This document shows, in pieces, positions 1 through 10,027 of a stretch of DNA of 64,000 nt (positions are counted from its first letter, which is position 1; every line of letters starts with the position of its first letter). Both the position numbers and the translations under genes were made by a program. Source of the stretch: DATKAS01 sp963733765 (GTDB lineage Bacteria > Actinomycetota > Acidimicrobiia > Acidimicrobiales > DATKAS01). The notes beneath the pieces were generated by a model, which was not told the origin of the DNA, searched no databases, and saw nothing but the letters and a program-made list of their open reading frames with translations. The stretch lies in assembly GCA_963733765.1 (NCBI GenBank), contig CAVTEI010000007.1:62001-126000 (forward strand), written 5' to 3'.

Positions 1-997
1 CGCAGCGTCGATCGCGTCCAACAACGAGATCAGCGCCTCGCGTGCGTCGGCCTCGATCGCGATGGACGGCTTCACGCTCTCATCGAGCTCGGTCGGGTCG
101 ACGTCGATGCGGATGACATCCGCACCCTGGTGGCACGGGGAGCGGTCCGCGCGACAGGTGCGCTCGCGACCCGATGACGAGAATCACGTCGGCGACATCG
201 AACAGCGAGGGCGCGGCCAGCATCGACAGCGCGAGCGGATGCGACGCCGGAATCGCGCCCTTCCCTTCGGTCGTCATGAGTACGGGCGCGCCGAGCCGCT
301 CGGCCACCCCGATGAGAGCCGCGCCCGCGCCGAGTGCGCCGCCTCCGGCCACGATCACCGGGTGGGCAGCGCGCGCCAATCGATCGGCGGCTGCTTCCAC
401 CAGCGCGAGATCGGGACGCTTCGGCTCGGGCAGCGCCGGCGGGCTCGTCCAAACGGCCGCCGTGCGCCGCAGCAACGTGTCCCAGCCGACCTGCAGTGCA
501 TGCGGTCGCGGCCGCTCGTTCCCGCACAACGCGGTGAACACGGCGTCGACGAGGCCGGGGATCTCGTCGGGACTCATCGCGTGCTCACTGCGCCCGATCA
601 CGCCGTCGAGCACCGCGTGCTGGTCGGGCAGCTCATGCAGCACGCCCCGCCCCCGCCCCAGGTCCCCCGCTGGCACTTGCCCCACTAGGCACAGCACTCG
701 GGAACCACACGCGTACGCGGTCGCGAGGCCGGCAGCGGCGTTCAGCAAGCCGGGGCCAGGCACGACCGCGCACACGCCGACCTTGCCGGTGACACGCGAG
801 TAGCCGTCGGCCATGTAGCTCGTCGCCTGCTCGTGACGTGTGTGAACGACGCGGATCGCGGGGTCGAGCGCGAACCCCTCGAACAGGCCGTCGAGCTGCA
901 CACCGGGAAGGCCGAACACCACCTCGACGCCCCACCGGCGCAGCCCCTCGACAACGAGCTCGCCGCCCGTGCGCTCGGCTGTGTTGTCGGCAGTCAC
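1..997 (-). CDS. Thiamine-diphosphate-dependent acetolactate synthase-like enzyme (partial, frameshifted)
   Basis: This is the N-terminal two thirds of a ThDP enzyme of the acetolactate synthase/benzoylformate decarboxylase superfamily; the C-terminal cofactor domain lies beyond the left edge. The start is GTG at 997, overlapping the TGA of the upstream RidA gene (GTGA). The PYR domain shows FGLPG (about residue 28) and RHEQATSYMADGY, whose Glu near residue 56 is the ThDP-activating glutamate. A central domain begins with HPVIVAGGGA. The frame changes between about 125 and 165; beyond it the sequence resumes as ADVIRIDVDPTELDE, typical of the family. Coupling to RidA and RraA-like genes suggests 2-oxo-acid or carboligase chemistry, but the substrate cannot be read from this fragment. 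Confidence 0.8.
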
Positions 998-1384
998 TCG
1001 ACGTAGGCGATGAAGTCGCAGCTGATGAAGTTGCCGCCGCCGGCCGCCAGCTGCGTGTGACGCGCCGGCCGCGAGTCGGCGTCCGGGAAGTGCTCGACCC
1101 AGGGCCCGTTGACCGCGTCGCGCAGCTTCAGGTCGGGGACGTAGAAGGTCATCTTGGCGATGTGCTCCCAGCCGGCCCCGCCCGCCTCGAGCATCTCGCC
1201 GACGTGGTGGAAGAGGTTCGCGAGCTGCGCGCGCGTGATCTTCGGGGATGTCGTCCTGCCCCGGTGTGCGCGCCGGGATGATGCTCGAGATCAGCAGCGG
1301 CCCAACCCGCGAAGCCGTCGGGATCGGGTTGACGTGGTGGACGCTGTTCGCCTCGATCGACCGTCGCGCTGTGTCTCCTGCCAC
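994..1384 (-). CDS. RidA/YjgF/TdcF family protein (frameshifted)
   Basis: This is a small RidA-family protein of about 130 residues. Canonical members hydrolyse reactive enamine/imine intermediates; relatives in catabolic operons have varied roles. The start is GTG at 1384, with a GGGAGG ribosome site about 8 bases upstream. The N-terminal half ends GPLLISSIIPARTPGQDD and the C-terminal half has MTFYVPDLKLRDAVNGPW. The frame changes near 1240 in a CCCCG stretch, and translating across it gives a continuous family match. It sits between the RraA-like gene and the ThDP enzyme and overlaps the latter by four bases, so the three probably form one transcript. Confidence 0.75.
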
Positions 1385-1396
1385 CGTGGTCCTCCC

Positions 1397-2137
1397 TCAG
1401 CCCTCGCGGGCGGCCAGCCACGCCTCGAACTCGGCGCGACGCTCCTTGGAGATGGGGAACGTGCCGACCGTGCTGTCGCCCGCGGTGACACGTTCGAGCG
1501 CCCACTCCTCCTCGATCTCCTGCTTCACCGAGTCGGCCGCGATCTCCTCGACGAGCGCAGCGGGCAGCACGACCACACCCTCGCCATCGCCGACGAGGAC
1601 GTCGCCCGGGAAGATGGTGACCCCGGCGCAGGCGATCGGCACCTGGTGCTCGAGCGGCATGTGCACCCGCCCCCACGTCGCGGCGTGCGACGACTGGTGG
1701 TACACGGGCAAGCCGATCGTGCGGATGGCGGGCGTGTCGCGCAGCGCGCCGTCGGTGACGACGCCCGCGGCGCCGAGCAGCTTCGAGCGCATCACGAAGA
1801 TGTCGCCGATCGTGCCGGCGTCGGGCTCGCCCCGCGCCTCCATGACGAGCACCTCGTCAGCGGTGAGGCTCTCGACTGCCCGTCGCTGCGCGTTCTGTCC
1901 ACCGGCGAGATGCGTCAAGTCCTCACGTTGCGGTACGTAGCGCAGGGTGTGGGCGTACCCCACCATGCGCTGGCCCTCGACCACCGGTTTGAGCCCGCTG
2001 AGGAACGCGCTGCGCACGCCCCGGCGCTGCAGCTGCTGGGTCAGGGTCGCGGTCGACACCTTGCCGAGCTGGGCTTTCAGCTCGTCGGTGAGGATCACGG
2101 GACGGGGATGCTCCTCGTCAGCCAGTGGCTCAGCCAT
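1397..2137 (-). CDS. RraA-family aldolase/decarboxylase-like protein (HMG/CHA aldolase fold)
   Basis: This is a 246-residue intact protein of the RraA/dimethylmenaquinone methyltransferase fold. Catabolic members are divalent-metal pyruvate aldolases such as 4-hydroxy-4-methyl-2-oxoglutarate/4-carboxy-4-hydroxy-2-oxoadipate aldolase. The diagnostic substrate/metal segment is VVTDGALRD, with Arg133-Asp134 at the expected catalytic position. GDIFV (about 111) and GDVLVGDGEGVVVLP (about 190) are the conserved glycine-rich strands. The N-terminus, STATLTQQLQRRG, is also typical. It is first in the RraA-RidA-ThDP operon and diverges from the molybdenum hydroxylase gene. In an aromatic cluster with a LigAB-type dioxygenase, a meta-cleavage aldolase role fits, but this is inference. 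Confidence 0.8.
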   Translation of the reverse strand: MAEPLADEEHPRPVILTDELKAQLGKVSTATLTQQLQRRGVRSAFLSGLKPVVEGQRMVGYAHTLRYVPQREDLTHLAGGQNAQRRAVESLTADEVLVMEARGEPDAGTIGDIFVMRSKLLGAAGVVTDGALRDTPAIRTIGLPVYHQSSHAATWGRVHMPLEHQVPIACAGVTIFPGDVLVGDGEGVVVLPAALVEEIAADSVKQEIEEEWALERVTAGDSTVGTFPISKERRAEFEAWLAAREG

Positions 2138-2202
2138 CGGCGGGCACGAGTGTCAGGTTCACTGTCATAGTGGCGGCAGTAGTCAACCACGGAGGGACAC
2201 CG

Positions 2203-4476
2203 TTGGGCACGAGCATCCTCGGCAATCGGGTGCAGCGCGTCGAGGACGCTCGCATGCTGACCGTCGGCGGCAAGTACGTCGAGGACCTTCCGTTCGAGAA
2301 CGCCGCCTGGCTGACCTACGTCCGCTCCACTGAGGCGCATGCCCGCATCACCGCGATCGACGTGGACGCGGCGAAGGCGGCACCGGGAGTCGTCGCGATC
2401 TTCACGGGCGACGACGTCGCGGAGCTCGGCCTGGCACCAAACGTCGTGCCGAGCTTCCCCGAGGCGATGCGCCGACCATTCGTCGCGTTCGGGACCGTCC
2501 GCTACGTGGGTCAGCCCGTCGTCGCCGTGATTGCCGAAGACCGATACCAAGCCGCGGACGCTGCCGATCTCGTCGTCGTCGACTACGAGCCGCTGCCCGT
2601 CGTGATGGATCCCGAGGAGAGCATCCGCGACGACATGCTCCTGTTCCCGGACGCGGGCACGAACGTCGTCCAGCGATGGGAGCCGAAGACCGACGCCGAC
2701 TTCAGCGCGTGCGAAGTCGTGGTCGAGGAGCGCATCGTCAACCAGCGCCTCACGGCTGCGCCCATCGAACCCCGGTCGGGAGCGGCCTACTGGACCGCCG
2801 AGGGACGCCTCGTCCACTACTCGGCGTGTCAGGGTGCGCATCCGACCCGCGACCTCCTCGCGGCGATCTACGGCCTCGAACAATCGCAGGTGCGAGTGAT
2901 CGTCCCCGATGTCGGTGGCGGCTTCGGAGCGAAGTCGCGCACGTATCCCGAGGAGCTCGCGCTTGGCTTCTACGCCCGCGCCATCGGTCGGCCGGTGCGC
3001 TGGACGGAGACCCGCTCGGAGAACATGGTCGCGATGCCTCACGGGCGCGGGCAGGTGCAGCGAGCGAAGCTCGGCGGCACCCGCGATGGGCGCATCACCG
3101 CGTACCACCTCGACGTCGTCCAGGACGCGGGAGCGTTCCCCCTCATGGGAGCGATGCTCCCGATGATGACGATGCGGATGGCGACGGGCGTGTACGACAT
3201 CCCGAACGTCTCGTTCAACGGCATCACCGGGGTGACCAACTCCGTGTCGACGACCGCGTATCGCGGAGCGGGACGGCCGGAAGCGGCCGTGGCCATCGAG
3301 CGGATGGTCGACCGGTTCGCCGCGGAGATCGGGATGGATCCCGCGGAGGTGCGCCGACGCAACTTCGTCCCGCGCTTCACCGATCGGTACACGACGGGCA
3401 TCGGCACCGTGTATGACGTCGGCGACTACCCGGAAGCGCTCGAACGCGTGCTCGTCGCGGCCGGCTACGACGCGCTGCGGAAGGAGCAGGCGCGTCGGCG
3501 GGAGGAAGGCGATCCGGTCGCGCTCGGCATCGGCATCGCGGTCTATGTCGAGATCACCGCGGGCGCACCGGGCACCGAGTTCGGAGCGGTCGAGCTGCTC
3601 GCCGGCGGTCGGCTCCGCGTGCGCACCGGCACCACTCCATTCGGCCAGGGGCATGACACGACGTGGGCGATGGTGGTGTCCGAGCGGACAGGTGTGCCCA
3701 TCGACCACATCGAGGTGATCCACGGCGACACCGACCTGGTGCGTTCCGGTGGTCTCACCGTCGGATCTCGCTCCGTGCAGATCGGCGGCGCGGCGATCGA
3801 CGAGGCGTCAGGGCGGCTCGTCGATCTCGCACGCGAGCGCGCCGCTGATCGCCTCGAGTGCTCCGCGGACGACGTCGTGCTCGATCTCGAGCGCGGCGCA
3901 GTTCCACGTTGCCGGCACCCCGGCCCGGGCGCTCGGGTGGGCGGAGCTGCACCAGGACGGCGAGGAGCCGCTCGCGCGCCGAGTCGGACTTCGCGCCGGT
4001 GATGCCGACGTTCCCGTTCGGTGCTCACCTCGCCGTCGTCGAGGTCGACACCGAGACGGGCCACACGCGGCTGCAGACGGCTGGTGGCCGTCGACGACGC
4101 CGGCAAGCTCCTCAACCCGCTGCTCGCCGAGGGACAGGTGCACGGCGGCATCGCGCAGGGCGTGGCCCAAGCGTTGTTCGAGGCCGTTCGCTATTCGGAC
4201 GATGGCCAGCCGCAGACGACGAACTTCCTCGACTACTTGACGATCTCCGCCCCGGAGCTGCCATCGTTCGAGATCGTGCACATGGAGACGCCGACGTTCG
4301 CCAACCCTCTCGGCGCGAAGGGTGTGGGCGAGTCCGGCACGATCGGTGCGATCCCTTCCGTGTACAACGCGGTGATCGACGCGCTCGCGCACCTCGGCGT
4401 ACGCCACCTCGAGACGCCGCTCACGCCCGAGCGCGTCTGGGCCGCGATCCAGGGAACCAGCGACGAATCCAACTGA
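2203..4476 (+). CDS. Molybdopterin-binding xanthine dehydrogenase/CoxL-type large subunit (frameshifted)
   Basis: This is the large Moco subunit of the xanthine oxidase family, about 757 residues when read through. The start is TTG at 2203, supported by GGAGGG at 2191 with 6-base spacing. Moco-binding motifs are DVGGGFGAKS (about 235), TAYRGAGRPEA (about 352) and GAKGVGESGT (about 706), the last with the catalytic glutamate. The AYRGAGR loop is not the AYRCSFR of form I CO dehydrogenase, so an aromatic or heterocyclic hydroxylase is likelier. Three net +1 frameshifts occur near 3900, 3985 and 4080, with recognisable family sequence in each frame. No FAD or 2Fe-2S subunit gene is in the window, which is odd because these enzymes normally need both. 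Confidence 0.8.
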
Positions 4477-4540
4477 CGAATCCGACTGACAAGGCCCTGG
4501 GTTACGCTCAGGCCGAACGTGACCACGGGGGTGATCGACC

Positions 4541-5146
4541 ATGTCGACACAAGCGTCTACGAAGGCGTCGACCGGAGCCAGCATCAGCCATCTGGTGCTG
4601 AACGTCCGTGACATCGAGGCGTCGCACCACTTCTACACCGAGCTGCTCGGGTTCGAGCAGTGCGCCGAGCTCCGGCACACGATGACGATGCGCTTCTACC
4701 GGAGCAACCCAGCGCACCACCACGACTTCGCGCTGGTCGAGGTGAACGATCCCGGCTCGGTCGCCGAGCCCGACAAGTGGTCGATGGAACCGAAGCGAGT
4801 CGGCGTCAACCACATCGCCATCGCCTATCCCGATCGCGAGGCGTGGCTGAAGCAGCTCGAGCACCTCAAGGCGAACGACGTCGAGTTCATCGTGCGGGGC
4901 AACCACGGCATGACGCACTCGGCCTACATCGCCGACCCCGACGGCTATGGCATCGAAGTCCTCTACGACCTCCCCGAGGAAGTGTGGTCGGGCGACGTCG
5001 ACGCTGCCCTCAACTACTTCGAGTACCTGCCTCCGGAGGAGGCGCTCGACGACACGACCGACTACCAGAGGTTCGGGCCGAACGAGCCCGAGCCCGTCGC
5101 GGTGCCGGGTCGCGTGGTGACGCGCGAATCCCGCACGCCGCGCTGA
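4541..5146 (+). CDS. VOC-family (glyoxalase/extradiol dioxygenase-like) protein
   Basis: This is a 201-residue intact protein. Its paired beta-alpha-beta-beta-beta modules match the vicinal oxygen chelate fold used by type I extradiol ring-cleavage dioxygenases and glyoxalases. Candidate metal ligands are His17 in SISHLVLNV, a His in VGVNHIAIAY (about 90) and Glu in GYGIEVLYD (about 142), giving the two-His-one-Glu pattern. The start is ATG at 4541, after a GGGGGTG stretch. It sits directly before the HpaB-type hydroxylase. Hydroxylation to a catechol followed by extradiol cleavage is a classic pairing, as in homoprotocatechuate degradation, but the exact substrate is not evident. Confidence 0.75.
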   Translation: MSTQASTKASTGASISHLVLNVRDIEASHHFYTELLGFEQCAELRHTMTMRFYRSNPAHHHDFALVEVNDPGSVAEPDKWSMEPKRVGVNHIAIAYPDREAWLKQLEHLKANDVEFIVRGNHGMTHSAYIADPDGYGIEVLYDLPEEVWSGDVDAALNYFEYLPPEEALDDTTDYQRFGPNEPEPVAVPGRVVTRESRTPR

Positions 5147-5159
5147 GCGGGAGCGACGC

Positions 5160-6592
5160 GTGGGCGCCCGCACGGGTGAGGAGTTCCTGAAGGGTCTCAA
5201 GGCCCGGAAGCGAGAGGTGTGGCTCGGCGACGAGCGGGTCGACGACGTCGTCGATCATCCGGCGTTCACCGGCGCGGCCCACCAGCTCGCCGCGGTGTTC
5301 GACCGGCAGCACGAGTACTCCGACGACTGCCTGATGCCCGACCCCGAGACGGGCGAGCCGATCAACGTCAGCCACATGATCCCCCGCTCGAAGGAGGACC
5401 TGAAGCGCCGCCACGTCGGTTTGGTGCGGATCGCCGAGGCGTCGGTCGGCCTCATGGGTCGCACGCCCGACTACATGAACGTCACGTTCGCCGGGTTCGC
5501 GGGTGAACGCGGCGGCGTGGATCGGTGCTGACGGCGGCAACGAGGAGGGCCACGACAACCTCATCGCGTTCCAGAAGCAGCTGCGCACGCGAAGACATCT
5601 CGCTCACCCACACCCTCGTCCACCCGACGATCAACCGGGCCACCGACAACGTGTTCGACGGGCAACCCCGTGCCGCTGCACAAGGTCGGCGACACCGAGC
5701 ACGGCATCGTCGTCCGCGGGGGGCGCATCCTCGCCACCCTGGCCCCGTTCTCGGACGAGATCGCCGTGTACCCGGGCCATCCGCTCCCGCCCGACGCGCC
5801 GCCCGAGTACGCGCTCAGCTTCTCGATCGGGATGGAGACGCCTGGGCTGATCTTCCTGTGCCGCGACGAGCGCGTCGCGATCAGGACACGAACGCGTTCG
5901 ACAATCCGCTCTCGATGCGGTTCGACGAGCAGGACGCGTTCGTGATCTTCGACGACGTCGAGGTGCCCCGCGACCGCGTGTTCATCGACGGCCGTCCGGA
6001 CATCTACAGCTCGGTGATGCTGCCCGACAGCGTGGTGGGCGAACATCATGCAGCAGACCACGTCTGCGCGCCCTCACGAAGCTCGAGTTCGCGTACGGCG
6101 TCGCGACTCGGATGGCCGAGGCCGTCAACGACGTCACTCGCCGCAGACGACTCGAGATGCTCGGCGAGCTCAGCGGCTACGTCGAGGTCACCCGCAACGC
6201 CGTGCTGCTCGCCGAGGAGCACGCCTACGACCGAGGCGACGGCGTCGTGGTTCCCCGACGGTCGCCCGCTGCACCCGATGCGGGCCATCCTCGCCACCTG
6301 GTTCCCGCGGGTGAACGACATCCTCATCACGATCGGCAGCCACAACCTGCTGGCGACGCCGAGCCGAGCGATGCTCGCGGATGCCCGGCTCCGGCCGTTG
6401 ATCGACGAGTTCCTCCACGGCTCCAACGACATCGACGCCGAAGACCGGGCTGCCATCTACCGCCTCGCGTGGGACTTCGTCGGATCGAACCTCGGCGCGC
6501 GCAACGACCTCTACGAGCGCAACTACCTCGCGTCGGCACGCACGAACCGCACGGGCGGGCACATGGTCTACGCCGACCACGAGCGACCGTAG
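5160..6592 (+). CDS. HpaB-type 4-hydroxyphenylacetate 3-hydroxylase family oxygenase (multiply frameshifted)
   Basis: This is the oxygenase component of a FADH2-dependent two-component phenol hydroxylase (HpaB/PheA family), about 477 residues. The start is GTG at 5160 with GGGAG upstream. Family landmarks appear in changing frames: TGEEFLKGLKARKREVW at the N-terminus, HTLVHPTINRATDN (about 5605), ETPGLIFLCRDERVA (about 5840), NPLSMRFDEQDAFVIFDDVE (about 5905) and GSNLGARNDLYERNYLA near the end. At least six shifts lie near 5510, 5595, 5670, 5880, 6045 and 6240. The terminal TAG at 6590-6592 is followed in frame by LVEAMLAAGRG and a TGA at 6629, so the stop itself may be an error. No HpaC-type reductase is seen nearby. 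Confidence 0.78.
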
Positions 6593-6644
6593 GCACTCGT
6601 CGAGGCGATGCTGGCTGCCGGCCGCGGCTGAACACCGCCGCAGC

Positions 6645-7472
6645 GTGTCCGCTGCTCCCGACCCCCGACGCGCTACTCGAGGTCGCGGTTGAGGCGGCAC
6701 GAGCAGGGCGGCGGGGTGCTCATCGAAGGTCTGACGCGTCCCGACCGAGATCGTCGCTGAAGAGCGAGCGCACGTCGATCGTCACCTGGGCGGACGTCGC
6801 CGCGCAGCAGGAGATCGTCAAGATCGTCGCCGAAGCGTTCCCCGACCACGCCATCCTCGGCGAGGAGGGGCTCGCCGGCGATCGGCGGACGGACCGTGCA
6901 CGTGGCTCGTCGATCCCCTCGACGGCACGTCGAACTACGCCCACGGCATCCCGTTCGCGTGCACGTCCGTTGGCAGTGCGAGATGAGCATGGCCTCGCGG
7001 CCGGGGCGATCTTCGAGCCGTTCCGCCGTGAGCTGTTCACGGCGACTGCGCGGCGGCGGGACGTGGCTCGACGGCGAGCGGCTCAGGGTCTCCGACGACG
7101 CCGACGCTCGATCGCGCCCTCGTGTGCACCGGCATTCAGAGCCGACGATCGCGATGCCATCGAGGACTACGGGCGCCGCATCGTCGCGCTGAACATCCAC
7201 TGCCGTGGGGTCCGCGGTCTCGGCTCGCCCGGCGCTGTGTCTCGCCTACATCGCGGCGGGACGCATCGATGCGTTCCTCGAGCGCGATGCCACCTACGCA
7301 TGGGACGTCGGCGCGGGCGGCCTGCATGATCACCGAGGCGGGCGGCCGCATCGAGGACCTCGACGGCGGGCCGCTCAACCTCGGGCCAGGAGTGTCGAAC
7401 GTGCTCGCGACGAACGGGCACATCCACGACGCCCTCGCCGAGCTCGTCGGTGTCACGGAGGAGTCCGCATGA
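6645..7472 (+). CDS. Inositol monophosphatase family protein (multiply frameshifted)
   Basis: This is a Mg-dependent, Li-sensitive-type phosphatase of the IMPase/FBPase superfamily, about 275 residues. Landmarks in shifting frames are ALLEVAVEAARAG near the start, LKSERTSIVTWADVAAQ (about 6760), the metal-site motif WLVDPLDGTSNYAHG (about 6905) and YAWDVGAGGL (about 7295), equivalent to the family WDxAAG motif. The GTG start at 6645 is inferred: it reads MSAAPDP, then enters the family frame if one C of the CCCCC run at 6661 is extra. The 3' end is intact and its TGA overlaps the ATG of the next SDR gene. A phosphatase inside a catabolic operon is unexpected and its substrate is unknown. Confidence 0.72.
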
Positions 7473-8143
7473 CCGTCACCGGCAAGCACATCGTCGTCAC
7501 CGGCGCCGGACGTGGCATCGGCGCCGAGCTCGCCGCCGAGCTGCTCACGCGGGGCGCGAACGTCGTCACGGTTGACATCGCACCCGGCGCGGACGAGCAG
7601 TGCGATGTGAGCGACGCAGACCAAGTCGACGCGCATGTTCGGGCGCATCGGGGCCGTCGATGGACTGGTGAACAGCGCGGCGTTGCTCGTCAACCGCCGC
7701 CCCTACGACGAGATCCCGCTCGACGAGTGGGACCGCATGTTCGCCGTGAACGTCACGCGGCACGTTCCTGTGCGCCCGCGCCGCCGCCGCGACAATGGGC
7801 GACCGGGGCGGCAGCATCGTGAACGTCGCGTCCGAGACGGCGTTCACGGGGTCGCACGGCTTCGCGCACTACGTCGGCTCGAAGGGCGCCGTGATCTCGT
7901 TGACCCGGGCGCTCGCGAACGAGATGGGCAAGCGCAACATCCGCGTGAACTGCGTCGCACCGGGGCGCACGCAGACACCTGGTTCGAGCGTGCTCGGCGA
8001 GTACGACGCCGAGCCGTACTCCCCTCGGTCGGGTCATGCGGCCCGACGATCTGCTCGGCACGTTCTGCTACTTCCTCTCCGACGACTCCGCGTTCGTGTC
8101 CGGCCAGACGATCATCGTCAACGGCGGACGGGTGCCGAACTGA
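7469..8143 (+). CDS. Short-chain dehydrogenase/reductase (frameshifted)
   Basis: This is a classical SDR of about 225 residues, NAD(P)-dependent and probably an alcohol or dihydrodiol dehydrogenase. The start is ATG at 7469, overlapping the phosphatase stop (ATGA) with GGAGGAG at 7457. The Rossmann motif TGAGRGIGAE is near residue 12. NSAALLVNRR covers the NAG-loop position, VNVASETAF supplies the catalytic serine region, and HYVGSKGAV gives the Tyr-x-x-x-Lys pair. The C-terminus, SGQTIIVNGGRVPN, is the usual substrate-side end. Frame changes near 7630, 7770 and 8020 cancel to a length divisible by three. It is coupled to the genes on both sides. Confidence 0.78.
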
Positions 8144-8148
8144 GCACG

Positions 8149-9574
8149 GTGGAGCACCTCCTCGACGAGCATGACGCAACGGGGCTCGCCGAGCTCGTTC
8201 GCCGCGGCGACGTGCACCCGACCGAGCTCGTCGAAGCGTCGATCGCCCGGATCGAGCGGCTCGACCCGCAGATCAACGCCGTCATCCACCGCCAGTTCGA
8301 GCGCGCCCTCGCCGACGCGGCGGGTCCGCTCCCCGACGGCCCGTTCACGGGAGTGCCGTTCCTCTTCAAGGACTTCGGCGGACAGGAGGTGGGCGAGCCG
8401 CATCACCAAGGCATGAGGGTGCTCCGCGACGCGGACTGGCGGGCGCGCGTCGACAGCGCGCTCGCCCTTCGGTTCCGCGCGCTCGGCTTCATCCCGGTCG
8501 GACGGACGAACCTGCCCGAGCTGGCGATGATGGGCACGACCGAGCCCGAGGCGTACGGGCCGACCCACAACCCGTGGAACCTCGATCGTTCCCCCGGTGG
8601 ATCGTCCGGCGGTTCGGGCGCAGCCGTCGCGGCTGGCTACGTGCCCGTCGCCCATGCGAACGACATCGCCGGGTCGATCCGCATCCCGGCATCGCAATGT
8701 GCGGTCTGGTGGGCTTGAAGCCCACGCAGGGGTCGAGTGATGCCGAATCGATCGTTCGACGCGGCCGTGATGATGGTGAGCGAGGGAGTGGTCACCCGAA
8801 CGATGCGCGACACGGCGGCCGCGCTGGACGGCCTCGCCGACACCGCCGTCACGGGGCCGTGGCCGGCGCCCGCGCTTCCCGGTCCGCTCGTCGGGGAGCT
8901 CGGCCGCGAGCCGGGACGGTTGCGCATCGGGCTGTGCCTCGGCGCGTTCACCGGCGCGGAGGTCGACGAAGGATGCGCGCAGGCCGCCCGCGACGCCGCC
9001 GCATCTGCTCGAGACCCTTGGGCACCGCGTCGAGGAGGCATGGCCGGCCGCCCTCTACGAACCCGACCTGCTGGGCTGCGCAACGAAGCTCGCCGCCGTG
9101 CAAGGTGCCGCCGCGCTCGACGAGTGGTCGGCCGCGCTCGGTCGAACGCTCGGTGAGGCCGACGTGGAGCCGGCGACGTGGTCGGCCATCTCCGCCGGAC
9201 GCGCGCTGTCGGGCACCGACGTCGTGCGCGCCCTCGAACGAATGCAGGCGCTGTCTCGGGAGGTCTGCGCGTGGTGGGCGGGACCGGACCGCGACGGCTT
9301 CGACCTGCTGCTCACGCCGACGACCGCCGAGCCGGGTCCCGAGCTCGGCGCGTACAAGCGAGGCTTCAAGCCCGGTCGGGGCAGCGCGTTCACCCGCGTG
9401 TTCAACGCGACCGGCCAGCCCGCGTTGTCACTCCCCCTCGGCTGGCCCGACGACGGACTGCCGCGCGGCGTGCAGCTGGTCGCCGCGTACGGCCGGGAGG
9501 ACATGCTCATCCGCGTCGGCTCCCAGCTCGAGCAGGCCGCGCCGTGGTGGGACCGCCGCCCGCCCCTCGCCTGA
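8149..9574 (+). CDS. Amidase signature family hydrolase (frameshifted)
   Basis: This is an amidase-signature enzyme of about 475 residues, hydrolysing amides with a Ser-cisSer-Lys triad. The lysine lies in GVPFLFKDFGG (about residue 70). The signature SPGGSSGGSGAAVAAG (about 150) holds the cis-serine region, and SIRIPAS the nucleophile loop, followed after a shift by CGLVGLKPTQG. The C-terminal part, TGQPALSLPLGW, is also standard. Frame changes occur near 8680, 8735 and between 9010 and 9090. The start is GTG at 8149, six bases after the SDR stop. An amide or carbamate of an aromatic acid is a plausible substrate given the neighbours, but the substrate is not encoded in the motifs. Confidence 0.8.
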
Positions 9575-9631
9575 CCGCAGCCCGCTCGACCATCAGCCGG
9601 GCAACTCGACTGAGACAGAGAGGCACCGCCA

Positions 9632-10013
9632 ATGACCAACCTCACCATCGAGGAAGCCGAAGCCGCGTGGCTCGCCGCGCTCACTACTCCGACCACCGAC
9701 GCCATGCAGGCATTGCTCCACTCCGAGTTCCTCGCGGTGCACGGGCCTGTCGGGTACATGCACGACGTGCAGCAGATGCTCGCGGACGCCGCCGCCCGCG
9801 GGCCTGCACACGAGGTCGAGATGATCGACGTTCGCATCCGCCACTTCGGCGACACGGCGATCGTGAGCGGCCTTCAGGAGATGCACATCGCTTTCGAGCC
9901 GAACCTGCCTCCCTTCGCCATCCAAGCCGCGGTCACAGCGCGTGTGGGTCCAGACCGACGGCCGGTGGCAGCTCGCGCACCTGCAGATGGCGCGCCGCTT
10001 CCCGCCCGGGTGA
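9632..10013 (+). CDS. NTF2-like/DUF4440-type small protein (frameshifted near the C-terminus)
   Basis: This is a protein of about 127 residues with the SnoaL/DUF4440 (NTF2-like) pattern: an N-terminal helix EEAEAAWLAALTT, a central DVQQMLADAA and, after a +1 shift near 9938, RVWVQTDGRWQLAHLQ. Without the shift the frame runs to 10027 with unrelated sequence, so 10013 is the likelier true stop. The start is ATG at 9632, with GAGAGG about 9 bases upstream. Members are ketosteroid-isomerase-like enzymes, hydratases or subunits of ring hydroxylases; nothing here picks one. It lies between the amidase and a TetR gene. Confidence 0.65.
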
Positions 10014-10027
10014 GTAGCGTCGTCTAA

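Noticed and set aside
1..10000. Programmed ribosomal frameshifting as explanation for broken genes
   Set aside because: Shifts are too many, unrelated in sequence, and not at slippery heptamers with a downstream structure.
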